Of a stretch of DNA of 64,000 bases, positions 1-12,604 are shown one piece after another (within the stretch, counting starts at the first letter, position 1; every line of letters starts with the position of its first letter). Source of the stretch: Tetrahymena thermophila SB210 (lineage: Eukaryota; Ciliophora; Oligohymenophorea; Hymenostomatida; Tetrahymenidae). A model generated the notes under the pieces. That model saw only the letters and a list, made by a program, of their open reading frames with translations, was not told the DNA's origin and made no database searches. The stretch lies in the NCBI RefSeq assembly GCF_000189635.1, contig NW_002476154.1, positions 124,001-188,000 of the forward strand, given 5' to 3'. Both the position numbers and the translations under genes were made by a program.

Positions 1-530
1 TTTCTCTTAATAGTTTCAGGACTTTCTTCACGATCTTTCAACTTTTAACTTTATTTATTACTTTAAATGTACCAAGGAACTTATTATTAATCCTTAAAAT
101 TTCCACCAAATTTAGTGTCTGAGTCGAAAGGCTTTCCTTCAAAGAATTTAGAATTTTGCATGTCTAGCTTTTTTTAAGCTTCTTATTTCATCATTTACTC
201 TTCTGCTTCGAATAAATTTACATTTTTCAGTTTTTGTTGCGCAATTTATTCTTCCTTCTCTTGCTTCTCTATAAATTTTTCATGTTGCCTTATTGCTGAA
301 GATCCATAATTTCTTTCTTTCCTTTGTTCATCAGATCTCTCACTTTTACTCTTTTTACTTCTTAATTCTTATATTCTTTGAGAAGATTCGTTTTTTATTT
401 GTTTATCAACATCTTAATTTCTTCTCTCATGTATCTTCTTTTTATCCCTCTCAACTTTTGCTCTATTATCTCTATTATAAACATTCCATTTTTTCTATGG
501 TAGAATATTTAAACCACCGTGTCCACCCAT
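1..530 (-). CDS. LENG1-like protein with CIR_N domain (3' end beyond window)
   Basis: Partial gene whose start is inside the window and whose end lies beyond base 1. With TAA/TAG read as Gln it is open for 176 codons. The first residues MGGHGGLNILPQKKWNVY, followed by NRDNRAKVERD, match the opening of the leukocyte-receptor-cluster member 1 (LENG1) family, whose N-terminal CIR_N domain is shared with the splicing factor CWC25 and the corepressor CIR. The rest is Lys/Glu/Gln-rich and probably helical or disordered (KFIEKQEKEEQIAQQKLKN), as usual in the family. By family, a small nuclear protein linked to spliceosomes; that role is inferred. The start is the first ATG, directly at the conserved MGGxGGLNILP block. 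The gene diverges from the WD40 gene at 849 across 318 bases. No intron is needed in the visible part. The overlapping standard-code frame on the + strand (293-562) is a shadow. Confidence 0.82.
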
Positions 531-848
531 TAGATTTAGTTTTGAAGCTTTGTATTTCTTAGATTAGATTTCAAAAATTAGATTAAATTACAAAATTTCT
601 GCAATTTATTTAATATCAACCAAATCATTAATTAAAAAAGTAAGTAAGTAAAAAAAGAAAGAAAGAATGTTATCAATCAATATCTTTGCAAATCAATAAT
701 TAAAATATAACATAATAATAAATAAAAAATTAGTAACTCTCAATATTATAAACTCTTAAAAAGAGTTAGATTGTTATTTACAGCTATTATTTAAAATCTA
801 ATATAAAATCTAGAATATTTAATATAAAGTAGAATAAATTGTGCAAAA
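531..848. other. Divergent intergenic region
   Basis: A/T-rich spacer between two divergent starts, so it should hold both promoters. It contains short simple runs (aagtaagtaag, aaagaaagaaag near 640-665). I see no RNA gene or recognisable motif. Confidence 0.5.
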
Positions 849-3800
849 ATGATAAGCAAGTCTGTGAGTATGCAATCTTCAATCAATAAATCTTATGCTT
901 CTTATTAAAAAAATTAAGTGTTAACTAAAAAGATGTCAATGTACTAAATATAAATGAAATAGCATTATGAAGAGTTAGAAAAAAGAGCTTAAGAGAATTA
1001 TAAAAAAGATAGAGAAATCGTAGACCATTTAAATGATTGGAAATATTGTGATCCAGATAATAATCAAGATGAGCTACCTATGCCCTATAGGTAATTTTTT
1101 TAAAAATTTCTATCAAAAGATTCATAGAATTATGAAAGAATAAATTATTTAAAAAACATGTGATTATAATATTATTTTAAATAGATATATTGACGAGTTT
1201 ATTAAAGATGATATTATTAAACAAGTTCTTGTCAAAGTAGGAGAAATTGAAAAATAAAAGTTGGATCCAAGTTATGATGGTATTTATTTATTTTGAAAAA
1301 AGCAGATGCTTTAATTATATTATACATATTTTAAGGGTAGCTAAAAGCAATTACACCATCAGGAGATATAGAGTCTCTCAAATCTGCCACTTTTATTTCT
1401 GAGCCCAAAGGAAATCCATCAAAGCACATAATTATAGGAGATAAATTTGGAAATATTTTCATATTTGATTAAACCAAAAAGCAAATAGTTTCTAAATTCG
1501 ATTAGTTACCAAGTAAACATCTTTCATGATAATTTAAATAAATCTATTTTTTATCAATAAGTTCTACTAAATAAATATATTAAGAACTTGTTCATTCCCT
1601 AAAAATAAGTTTTACAAATCTCTTTACAGTTTAAAATAAAAAATGCTTTACTAATAAAAATTTATTTAATTATAAAAAAGAAAAGAGAGTGATACACATC
1701 TCAAGTGTTCATACAAAATTAATTGAATCTCATGTAGTTACTATTGCAGTAGTCTAAAGGGCAGCGAATAAAGTTTCAATTCTTAGGTATTTACTTTAAT
1801 TTTGAAAAAACTTAATACTTATATAATTTAGAAAACTTTTTAATAAATAAATAATCTTTAACTAACTCAAGATACAAAAGATTAAAGATAAAATAATGTT
1901 TAACTAATTCAAATTACAAAAGGTTAAAGATAAAATAAAGATTTTGATAAATTTATATGTAATTGTGGCTGAAAAACAAATGAAGCAAAATTTTTTTAAG
2001 ATCATTTTATTAATTTTTTTTTGTTGTTGAAAAATAAATATAGATATATTGATGGAGAAAATACTTTATAATTATAATCTGTAGTAACTGTGTCTTAACA
2101 ATCTCAAACTAGTGGTTAAAATGCTTCTTCTTATGTATATGAGTCTGTAATAAGTTTAAATTCTACATATTTGGCTTTGCTTCATTACAATGGTAATGTG
2201 TCAATTTATAAAATTACAGAACCTCCTTTAGAAAAAAGAGAGGCTATTATAGATGAAGATTAGTCATATTTTTAAAGAGCGGATGATACTATTTAAAGTT
2301 AGACTTCCTTAAGTAGAAACTAATCACCAAGATATGAAAGGAATAGCACACCATATAAATTACCTGTTTTTAATGCTAAAGAATTACCAGACTTAAAACA
2401 ACATTATCTGATAGAATTTAAAGGTAAGATTATTTTTAATCAAATCAAAATTCTTAAACTAAATTAAATTGAATTGAACTTAGGTAAGAAGAGAGAGAAA
2501 AAATATGATGAAATTATGAAAGAAATATAAAAAGATAATGACGTTTTGAGATCATCACTTCTAGGAATATCTGTTGAAGAGATGTATGCCTAGATTGCTA
2601 GCAAGCAGGCAAATTCTTAATAACAATAATAACAGTAGTCACAACCCCCTGCTGCTGCTGCTCCAAATAACTAGAAAAAAGATGCAAAGAAACCTCTGAG
2701 CAAAGAGGAAATTAAAAAAGAAGAAGCTGCCAAAATTGCATAGCAACAGCAGTAGCAATTACAGAAACCACCAGATTTTTTAAAAAATAAAGAAGTAATT
2801 TTTGGATAAGATAACTTTGATCAATAATACGGCGATATTTCAGATGATGTCAATAAACCTTTTTATCAACCAAAAATAGTATTTTTAAAAGAAAAAGTCA
2901 CCTTTTCAAATAAGGATAAATAATTTAATAAACCCTTCACACAAGAAATAGTAACTGGTCTTATAGTAACTTGGTACAACTCTAAAAATTTCTAATATCA
3001 TGTATTAAATGAAACAACATTTCAAAATTTACCAGTTTAGCAATAATATAAGTATACTCAAAGTGAAATTCGATAACCATCATAACCTAGCTCTTTTAAA
3101 CCTCACATGACAAATAACTACACATTGATTTATGCAATAACATGGTAATAAAAATAAAAAATTATATTTCTTCTCTACATTTAATAACTTTTATATTTAA
3201 ATTAAAAGTATGGATTTATGTGAAAGTTAGAAATATACTGGCTTCGGAATGAAAGATGGCAATATAATCATTTGGGATAATGAATTTTAAGTGGAATCAA
3301 AAAGTTTATAAAATCATAGTTCTAGCATAACTTGCTTAGCTTTCTTTCATGAAAAATACTTAGTTTCAGGATGCAATAATGGATATGTTTTGATACAATC
3401 TTTGGAAAAAGAAAATTAATATTAAATTTTATCTAACACTTATAAGGTACAAAAACAAAATCCAATTTTAAGCATATAAGTTAATAAATATGGATTAGTT
3501 TTAGCAATAGATTCTAAAAAAAATGTAAGAATGTACAATATACATCTTAAAAAAAAAATAGCAGCTTTACACCCTAAAATTTCTTATGATAAATTAGATA
3601 GCATTGATGAGCAAAATTAAAATTAGTTAACTTGGTCTATTAGTCCCTATTTAATTTTTCATCTATCGAAAGGTGATTGATTGATTTGGATTATTTTAAT
3701 TAAATTAGATTTTATTCATAATTTTTTGCTTATAATTCATTAAATATCTATCTATCAACTTAAAATATAAAAAATTTTTAAATTAAAATAGATGGAGATT

Positions 3801-4768
3801 AAATTTATATTTTAAACGAAGAAGTAAATTTACTTAAATTAGAAAATTTAGCTGAGAAAGAGAAAGAGTAAGTTTAAAAAAGCTAAAAAAAGGACGGAAA
3901 TATTCAGATATTTAAATTAGCTGATAGCCTTTCTAATGTTTATGAAGGCGTAAGAAATCTCTACAGAAACGGAGTTGATAAAGATAAAATACTCTTTTAA
4001 TTTACATAAATGACATAAGCTGATTTAGAAAATAAAGAATATTCAATTGCAGGCTAATAGTCAGTTTTATAAAACCAAACGGTTGGAAGTTTAAATAAAA
4101 AATCGATTCTTCTTCCGAGGTTTTCAATTCACAAAAAGTAAATATTTATTACTTATTTTAAATTTTTTAGCTTTTAATCTTTTTATAATAAAAAAGGGCT
4201 ACTACAACATTAAATTAAAGTTCTGTTTCTTAAACTAATTTAAAGATTTTACAATAAAATATCAGCAGTAATTTTAGTAGAGATTTAAGTTCTTTAAAAA
4301 CTCCTTTCCTTCCTAATTTAAATAAACTTAAAGATTAACTTTCTAGCCCTAAAAGCGATTATTCTTCCATAAACTCTGCTAGAAAATCGATAAACTTTAA
4401 AATTACATCTCAGCCTCAAGGACTCACTGAATAAAAACTTCATCCTGAAAAATACTTATGGAAATCTTAATATACAGAATCTTCAAGTTATGACCCTATA
4501 AACAACACCTTAATTTAAGCAAGAGAAAGAGTTTCTAGATAGTAATATCCTATTCACTAAATTAATAAAAATTTATTTAACATATATAATAATTAGGCAT
4601 CTTTTAGAGGAATCATTAAATAAATCTATTATAGTTTTAGAGAAAAATCTTAAAGCTAAAGAGGATGAAAAATAAGCCCGTATTGAGTTAGAAAAAAAAA
4701 GACTTTTACAGCAAAGTATAGACGAGATAAAATAAAAAAAAAAACAACAAACCACAAAAAAAAATTGA
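849..4768 (+). CDS. WD40-repeat protein resembling WDR93/FAP297 (ciliary)
   Basis: Ten-exon model: 849-1090, 1185-1279, 1336-1512, 1681-1786, 2044-2423, 2484-3144, 3209-3672, 3792-4137, 4197-4541, 4597-4768. Lengths sum to 2988 bases, so 995 residues and TGA. All introns are GT..AG (55-257 bases). The N-terminal part has the block DELPMPYRYIDEFI, which recalls the start of WDR93-type proteins. WD40-like strands follow: IIIGDKFGNIFIFD, YLALLHYNGNVSIYK, GFGMKDGNIIIWD and YLVSGCNNGYVLIQS. A Gln/Ala/Pro- and Lys-rich insert (residues about 365-430) separates the two propeller halves, and the C-terminus is a charged coiled coil (KAKEDEKQARIELEKKRLLQ). WDR93/FAP297 belongs to the C1d projection of the ciliary central pair; if the assignment holds, this is an axonemal protein. 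The WD40 architecture is clear. The WDR93 identity is a resemblance judged by eye and could instead be another axonemal WD protein. Confidence 0.7.
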
Positions 4769-6811
4769 AACTAACTAAAAAGCTACAAAATATAATGTAA
4801 ATTTCAATTTATTAAAATAAATAAAACATAAATTAAAAAGTAAATTATTATTAAATATCATTAATTGTTGTATTTAATATTAATAAATTATTTTTAATTT
4901 ATCAAATTTAATTAAATTTCAGATTTTATTGTCAAATTTTATGTTAAAAAATACTTGGTAAATTTAATTTATTATTTGTCTTCTTTATTTGTTAATTTAT
5001 TAATTACTATTTAATTATTTTTAAAATCTTTATTTTAATTCAAAATTTATTTGTCATTTTGTATTTTAGGTTTAATATTTTTGTATTTCTGTGTGTATTT
5101 ATTTTATTTTAGAATAATGACTTGATTGAACAAAGTGAGAATTAATTCAAATTTTTTTAATTAAGACATAAATATTTAACTAAGATATAAAATAATGAAT
5201 GACTAAATTCTAAATATATTCAGTAAATAGAACAGCCAAAAAACAGAAAAATGACAAACAACATATAAGCAGAATTTGAAGTTGAAAATTCATGAAAGAA
5301 ATTATAGAGATATAAATTTTGAAAATAAAATTGAGTTTATAAGTTGAAAATGTTATTAGATTAAAGGTAAAAATGAATAAAGTAAAAAAAGAGATATTAA
5401 TTTACTTTATAATATAAATAAATACATATATATTTTCATATATCTAAAAACAAACAAGAGATATTTTAAAATTCCTAAAGAAATATTCTTCTTTTTATTA
5501 GTATGCGTAATGATCTTCTTTGATTGAGATGTGGATCAAGAAAAATACCACTTTGAAAATTATTAATTAACTAGCAATAAATAATTGTATAAGTAAATAA
5601 ATATATGATTTTATGTATATATGCATGTTTGCTCGCTTATATGCATAATGAATGGGTGACTTAAAAAGAGTTGGGTTAGCGGATCAATCGAATAAGCATC
5701 GTATAAAGTAAAGAATTTATCGATTAGTATAACAACAACAAAAAGAAAAAAAAATTAAATAAAAATTTAGAAAATCTTAATAAAAAAAGGAATAATAATA
5801 CCATATAAAAAATAAGAATAAAAGAAGAAAAGAAAAAATTTTAAGTATAAAAAATAAAGTAAGAAAAAAGAGTGTGGCAAACAAAGCAAAAAGGCAAGCA
5901 AGTCAATAGGAATTCAAGGAGAGACTGAATAAATATTTTTGGCGATAAGTAATCTACTTTAAAAACAAAAGTAAATAAGAGTTAAAAATATGTAGGACAA
6001 GCATCAATCGTGTTAAATTATGGCAAAATAGATTCAAATATCATTGATTTCTTTAATAAATATTCTTTTGGCATACGCCATTCAGCCTTTATTTATTCAA
6101 ATTCAAATATTATGCAATTTAATTCAAAATGAATTTAAAGTAACTTTTCAACTAGGTGCAGAAAATAATATTTTTTAATGCTTATAAAGTATTCAAATAA
6201 ATTTAATGCCAAATACAGCAAATTTCATTGATTTAGTTCAAACACAACTTTGAATGCTCACTAGTATTCTGAATTTGCCACTTACAAAATTTTTTGCATC
6301 ATTTTTCTTTATCGATAAAATTAAGGCAATAAAAAAGAAGCAATTCGCATAATTAACAAAATTTTATTAAGAGGATTCATTTCACTGTAAGGACAAGGCA
6401 TAATTGCACATAAAAAAAGAAGTTTTTTGTATTTAAGAGAAACAAGTTATTTTGAATCTTCTGTGCAGTTATTACTTTAATTAATTTCTCCTTAAATTAT
6501 TAAAGTTGCAATTGAAACAAATAACATAATTTATATGCTTATAGCATACTTTTAGTCTCCTACATTTATGTTTATATTAAAGACTTATTTAATCCAGTTT
6601 ATTTATACAAACAGGCATCTGATACAGAGACAAAACCAAAAAAATAGGTTGAAATAACTAAACTTTGTTAAGGAGAAAATCATTAATATAAAGAAAAACA
6701 AAGGCATTACTGCAAGCAAGCAAGCAAAGTAGTAAAGACAGATAATCATAAATACCAAAAATACTTTTAAAGAGATCAAAAATAAATTTATTTAAAACAA
6801 TTTGAGCATAA
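4769..6811. other. Intergenic region with purine-rich leader upstream of LIS1
   Basis: No gene is supported. The first kilobase is plain A/T. From about 5700 the + strand becomes A/G-rich (runs such as aagaaaagaaaaa near 5820-5890), which is typical of long ciliate 5' leaders. A short frame (5990-6253) is open in the ciliate code but has no coding bias that I trust. Confidence 0.5.
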
Positions 6812-8254
6812 ATGGTTTTAACTTCTAAGCAAAAAGACGACTTGAATCGTGCCATAGCGGAATATTTATAAAAGCATGGATTTGCTAATACTTTACGTCA
6901 ATTTGAAGAGGAATCTAATATTAATTTCAAAGAAACCTAAGACAACAGCAAGCAAGGGAAGGCAAGCACTGCCAATACTGATATTTTAGAGAAGAAATGG
7001 GTAAGTATAACTCGTTTATAAAAGAAAGTTATGGAATTAGAAAGCGAAAACCAACGTTTGCAAGAAGAGAATAATATCCTCAAGCGTAAGCGTCCTGGCG
7101 TAATGCTTTCGAATGGAAATGATTCAAGTAACAACGGTTAAATTGTAGGAGGAAATGGGGGAAATGAATCCCATGATTAAGATTAAAGTTTTATTCCAAA
7201 AGAACCAGCAAAATTTGTCATGCAAGGCCATCGTTCTTAAGTCACTTAAGTTGCTTTTCACCCAACCTATAGTATAGTTGCAACTTGCTCTGAAGATGGT
7301 TCTATTCGTTTATGGGATTTCGAATCTGGTTAATTAGAGCGTGCCCTTAAAGGCCATATGGGAACAGTAAATTCAGTAGCATTTGATAGCTAAGGCAAGT
7401 ACATGGCTTCTTCTTCCACTGATCTTTCAATTCGTATTTGGGATTTAAGTCAATATACTTGTATTAGAACTCTTTATGGTCACGAACATAATGTATCAGA
7501 TGTTAAATTTTTACCAAATGGAGATTTTTTAATTAGTGCTTCTCGTGATAAAACTCTCAAGCTTTGGGAAGTAGTTACTGGATTTTGTAAGCGTACATAT
7601 GAAGGTCATGAAGAATGGGTAAAGTGTCTAAGAGTTCACGAATCAGGAACTTAATTCGCATCAGGCTCCTAAGATTAAACTGTTATGGTATGGAATTTAG
7701 ATGCCAATTAACCTTAATAAGTACTAAGAGGCCATGAACATGTTGTAGAATGTGTAGTATATGCAAATGTTCCAATTTCATATGTGAAGGATAAGTTAGG
7801 AAAAACAGAAGAAAGTACAACCAAAGAGGAAGAAGAATAAAAGTCATAAGCAAGTGATAGTAATAGCAATACCCCTTCTGCTAAAAACTCTTTAACTTAA
7901 AATAATACTAAATTGTAATAATCTACTAAAACAATACAAATTTTAATTTCAGGCTCTAGAGATAAAAATATCATCATATGGAATCCATAAAACGCCCAAT
8001 AATTATTTACACTAAAGGGTCATGATAACTGGGTGCGTTCTCTTGCTGTTCATAACAACAATAGATATTTGTATTCATGTTCTGATGATAAATCTTTACG
8101 TGTATGGGATCTTGAAAAAATGAGATAAGCACGTAAAATACATGATGCCCATAACCATTTTATTAGCTCTGTTGCTTTCAATCCAAGCTATCTCATCCTT
8201 GCTACAGGATCAGTTGATACAACTGTAAAAATATGGGATCTAAAGGATTATTGA
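6812..8254 (+). CDS. LIS1: LIS1 (PAFAH1B1 orthologue), dynein regulator
   Basis: Intronless, 480 residues. LIS1 binds the cytoplasmic dynein motor domain and is needed for dynein transport and nuclear/spindle positioning. Visible in order: LisH dimerisation motif (residues about 7-37, [20 protein letters not shown]), a short coiled coil (about 58-88), then seven WD40 blades with the expected GH...WD pairs (IRLWDF, IRIWDL, LKLWEV, VMVWNL, IIIWNP, LRVWDL and VKIWDL). Segments such as [30 protein letters not shown] and [11 protein letters not shown] follow animal LIS1 closely. The usual loop before GSRDK is enlarged to about 60 residues (about 318-380), rich in Ser, Glu, Gln and Asn, which explains 480 residues against about 410 in animals. 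The in-frame TAA in GSQDQTVMVW falls on a conserved Gln, a good proof of the code. Start: first ATG before the LisH motif. Identity is secure. Confidence 0.97.
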
Positions 8255-10321
8255 TTATTCAATTTGGCCAACCAACAAAATTATTGATTGAACACTTCTA
8301 TAACAATTGTACATGAAGAAAAATATTTCATCTAAAATTTAATAAATAAATAAATAATTAAGAACTCTGTTAATTTTATTAATTGTAGCACATTTTTAAT
8401 GAAAAAAAAAAACAAAACTTTATCAACAATTAAAATCAAAATAAATAAACAAGTAAATAATAAACATAAAGCTACGAAAATAAATAATAAATAAATAAAT
8501 AAAATAAATAACAGACTTAAAAGTGTATTTAATAGCTGAGCCATTTCTTTATTATATACATATAGATGGCTAAGTGCAAACAATAATTCAATTAATGTTA
8601 TCGTTTTTAAATAATTATATAAATTCTTACAAAGTCATTAAAATATAATTAAAAGAAAGGAGAGAAAAACTTATAAGAAAGGAAATAGGTAAATTCTGAA
8701 CTAACTTATATCCTCCACTAACTTACCTATCTGCCTATATATCTATCTATCTACCTACCTAACTACCTGCCTAAAACTCCTTCTGTCTGAAATCTTTTTT
8801 GATAAGTGAAATAAATATCAATAAACTAATAATAAAACAGATCAAATAAATAACCATTTAAATCAACAAATATAATTATTATTTTTATTATTTACTCATG
8901 TATTAATTATGTCTTCTCATATAACAAAAGTAATTATGCATATAATTTCTCTATTTAGTTAATTATTATTTAGTTCTATTTATTATTTCATTCATTTTCT
9001 ATTTTGTTCTTTTTTATTATATTTAGTCTCTCATTCATTCTCTTAGTTATTTTTAAGTTATATTAACAAACACTTTAATTTGGTATTAAAATATCTTTTG
9101 GTTTTATCTTTACAAATTAAACATACATAAAATTTATGAATATCTGATATTTTAACTATTCATCTAATATTTTTGCTTAAATTATTTATTTATTTTAATA
9201 AAAATAACTATTAAAAAAACATTTAATTTTCTTTTTATTATGAATTTATAATAAATTAATCTATCAAATAATAATATATATCTTGAAAATTAACTCTATC
9301 TTTAGAAATAAATATGTGAAATAGTAGATACTAGTGATCGGCCTAATATTATTCAGCCTAACCGAATAAAAAAAATATGTATATACTGTAAATGCTCATT
9401 AATTAAGGCATTCCCTAAGTATCTTTTTTACCCAAAAAAAAATGACTCACATCTTTTTAAATATTTACCTTTAATCAATGTAAAAATATGATATTTAATA
9501 AAATATTACAGTTAATGTTGCCCTAAAAAAATAATTTTTGTTGATTTAGTATCAAAATAATTTTTAAAATACTTTATGGATTTAAAGTATTTAAATTTTC
9601 AAAGACAATATTTATAATTAACAATATCAAATTTATAAATTTTATCAATAAAATTTTGATATTTATTATTTAACTTAAATCATATAATTTTTAATAAATC
9701 CACAAATAGCTCAGAGTACTTTTTTTAAAATCAGGTAGGTCAATTTTTGAATATTACTAAACCAAAAAGTATTTTTATTTGAATTCACCTTCATTTTTTT
9801 AAAAACTCATATAATCAAATAATAATTATCTATTGAAATGTATATAAAAACAATCAAATTTAAATTTAATATTCTTTTCGTTCATATTAATTATTATACA
9901 TATATTTTTATTTTTAGAATCAAAATATTAATTCTACACTAAAAATATTATTAAATTAATGCTTTATAATACAAATTGAGCAAAATAAATAGCTATTATT
10001 GTTATTATTTAAATATCTTATCAATAACTCAATTACTTATTTAACAATAAAAAAATTCAATTTTTTAATATTTTTGTGCTGACCAAGCTGATAAATGTTA
10101 TTTCTCAAAATAATTTTTAAATGAGTGAGTGATTTTTGTAGTTAATTTGAAAATAAATAAATGTATAATAATGAAATATAAATTGCTTAACTTCAATATA
10201 TGAAAACAAAGGTATATATATTAATGTTAATTAATTAATCTATTCCATTAAATCATAATACATTTTAGAGATATATATAAATTTAAATTTGAATATTTAA
10301 ATTACATGAAAATCAAGTTAA
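8255..10321. other. Intergenic region, A/T-rich
   Basis: No gene seen. It holds a pyrimidine-rich tetranucleotide tract (separate entry) and an isolated GC-richer imperfect palindrome near 9337-9366 (gatcggcctaa...gcctaaccgaat). The open minus frame at 8332-8583 is low-complexity Leu/Phe translation of A/T DNA and not a gene. Confidence 0.5.
8720..8776. repeat. Degenerate (CTAY/CTAC)n pyrimidine tract
   Basis: Irregular tetranucleotide repeat made of ctat, ctac and ctgc steps between tcctccacta and ctaaaactcc. Similar short tracts recur in other spacers of the window (for example near 12895 and 20730), so this looks like ordinary intergenic simple sequence. Confidence 0.7.
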
Positions 10322-10771
10322 TCAGTTTTATTAATCTTATTTTGCAGCATATTTAATTTCCCAAAAAGCCTTATTGATACTTCTATCTAATACTGTGTTG
10401 TTCTATAAATATTGACTTTTATTGTTGCTATAAATATTTTCTGTATCTGTTCTAATGATTGAACCACACATCATCATAAAACCAAAGAAACCTCCAGATG
10501 ACACTATTGAGAGTGGAAGTACAATTAATTTTCTTGTTTTTATTGCTGCCCAGGTACCAATAATTGCACCCATCATACCACCTACTGCACATCCCATAAG
10601 GAAACCATTTTGGGCTTAGCTTTGTAGCATGCCCAATTAATTTTATAATATTTTTAATTTTTTTTCTCTTGAGCTAACCTTTTTAGGGGTTTCTAAAACG
10701 TTTGTATTATCTTCTTCCAAGTAGGCATATAAATCTACTTATTTATCAGAGTTCTTCTTATCAAATGACAT
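10322..10771 (-). CDS. Romo1/Mgr2-like mitochondrial inner-membrane protein
   Basis: Intronless, 149 residues. After a polar N-terminal stretch of about 70 residues comes the Romo1/Mgr2 signature: two Gly-rich membrane helices, the first about FLMGCAVGGMMGAIIGTW and the second about LSIVSSGGFFGFMMMCGSII. The GG..GA..GT spacing and the SGG.FGFMM block are the family hallmarks. Romo1 (animals) and Mgr2 (yeast) are small inner-membrane proteins; Mgr2 is a lateral gatekeeper of the TIM23 translocase. A similar place here is inferred from family. The protein is longer than the usual 80-110 residues because of its N-terminal extension (MSFDKKNSDKQ onward) and a 40-residue C-terminal tail. The extension is not obviously a targeting sequence. 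Confidence 0.8.
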
Positions 10772-12223
10772 TTTTACGCTATTTATAATTTTGCTTTTCT
10801 CTATTATTCTATTTATTTTTTAAAGTTATTATAAAACTAACTTGTGCTTCTAAAATATTCTTTAGATTTTTCGATATTTTTCTTAAATATTATTATTGAC
10901 TTGTAAAGAAGTATAAAAGCAATTAATCTGTCAATGATTTATATAAATTAGTTAATTAGATTTGATCATAAATATTTATTTATTTATTAAAGAACCCTAA
11001 CATTTTAAGCTATGCTTTACAAATTATCTTAAAATTAAAATGCTGGAAAATAATTGAAAAAAGTGTGGCTTCTTAGAATAAAAATGTCTTTTATATATTT
11101 ATTATTCACATTTACAACCATATATAATTTTGATGAGTGGATAATATAAGTAATTTATTTCATAAATATAAACAAAAAATTATAACAAATATTATTTTAA
11201 ACTAAAAAATGATTGATTCATCTAACAATTTTTGTTTTTTCTCAATCAATAAAATTCATTTTTATATTTATTTTTATCTAATTTAAAAAAATCATTTTTT
11301 TAATTTCATTTCCATATTTTTAATTAATGAATGAATGATAATGTAAAATATTTATTTTTTTTTAAAGGTTATTCTAGCTGTATTAATGCTTCAAACTTTT
11401 CTATTTCATCAAAAAATAATGTAATAAAATAAAAAATTTAAACCAATTTATAGTTAATGAAATTATGAATTTTAATTACAAATTGGCAACTAATGATATG
11501 CTTATCTGTACTTAAAGCTTTTAATACTGATCAAAAATAACAAATATTCAATTGTTAATAAATCACAAAATTATTTAATAAAAATTGTAATAGCAATTTT
11601 AGTTATTTTTACAAAAAAATCATTTTTTCTGAATTGTATTTTATTAATAAATTAGACTTAAAAAGTATTTTATTTCTAAATTTAACAATCTTATCATGTT
11701 ATTTATTTAAATTATCAGTTTTTGAATATTTTAATAATTAATTTGTGTAAATGAGAATTTTTGGTAGATAGAAGTGCTTTTACATTATAATAATAATTAA
11801 AAATAATTTTAGTTAAATAGAATAAATATCTTAAATTATATTTTCATACCATAATGAATAAAGGTATTTTGTTTTAAATTAATTGAATTTGTTAAATTTA
11901 ACCTTATTGGTTGGAATTTGATGAATGTATAAATAAAAAAGATATACATATTTATCAAGTTAAGGTAAACTAGCATGTAAAAAATAAATATTGGAATTTT
12001 GTATGTAAATTAGCTTAAAAAACTAAAGAAATAATTAATTTATTGATAAAATATGCAATATTTATTTATTTATATACATGGTTAATAATAAATTCATCTA
12101 TAACTTATTTAAAATAGATTAAAGCTTTTATTTTATAAATTTTGTTATCTTCTATTGTTTCTTTCCTCTTTTTTATGAGGAAAACAAAGTCAAATAAATA
12201 TTTAATATGAATGATATGATGTT
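10772..12223. other. Intergenic region, A/T-rich
   Basis: Promoter side of the Romo1-like gene followed by the 3' side of the LAMTOR3-like gene. I see no ORF, RNA gene or structured repeat in it. Confidence 0.5.
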
Positions 12224-12604
12224 TCAATTTTTTATATTTTCAATTGCTTTGTTGAGTTATGATAGAGATTCTTTCATATCTTCCACAATTTTATTAATAA
12301 ATGGAAGATTTGCGTCTTTTACGCAAAACATACATATCTTTAAGTTTTCCCATAATTCCATATAGATCAAGTGATCAGTATACATAAAAGTTATTGCTTT
12401 TGCTTTAGTATTATTCAACTTCTGTAAATGTTCATTTCTTTATGTGATAAAAGTTGAGAGCATTTGGGCAGCAGAGTTGTATTTCTCTTCATCTTATCTG
12501 TAGCTTGCACATACTTAAATTTCTTCTTTATCAGTTAATACGATAGCATTGATAAAATCAAATTTTTCAATGTATTTTTTCAAAAAATTGTTTAATTCTG
12601 ACAT
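12224..12604 (-). CDS. LAMTOR3-like roadblock-fold protein (Ragulator subunit)
   Basis: Intronless, 126 residues, the normal size of LAMTOR3 (MP1). The pattern MSELNNFLKKYIEKFDFINA, then IVLTDKEEIQV, then AAQMLSTFITQ, then KAKAITFMYTDHLIYM follows the LAMTOR3 order: N-terminal helix, first strand pair with a (V/T)-D-(R/K)-(D/E) turn, central helix ending in LSTF, and the strand that reports the lysosomal surface. It ends with an amphipathic helix (IVEDMKESLSQLNKAIENIK). In animals LAMTOR3 pairs with LAMTOR2 inside Ragulator, which anchors Rag GTPases and TORC1 to lysosomes; that role is inferred. Another roadblock/LC7 protein is possible, since the fold is small and divergent, but the LSTF spacing favours LAMTOR3. 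Confidence 0.72.

Noticed and set aside
293-562. 89-residue + strand frame
   Set aside because: Pyrimidine-rich shadow of the LENG1-like gene on the minus strand, whose conserved N-terminus is clear.
5990-6253. 87-codon + frame with a hydrophobic start upstream of LIS1
   Set aside because: Open in the ciliate code, but composition equals that of the surrounding leader and no motif is visible; chance frames of this length are common when only TGA stops.
8332-8583. 83-residue minus frame, Leu/Phe-rich
   Set aside because: Translation of taaataaataa-type sequence after LIS1; no codon bias.
9330-9370. Possible structured RNA or element around cggcctaa...gcctaaccg
   Set aside because: Palindrome is short and imperfect, single copy in the window; not enough to call a feature.
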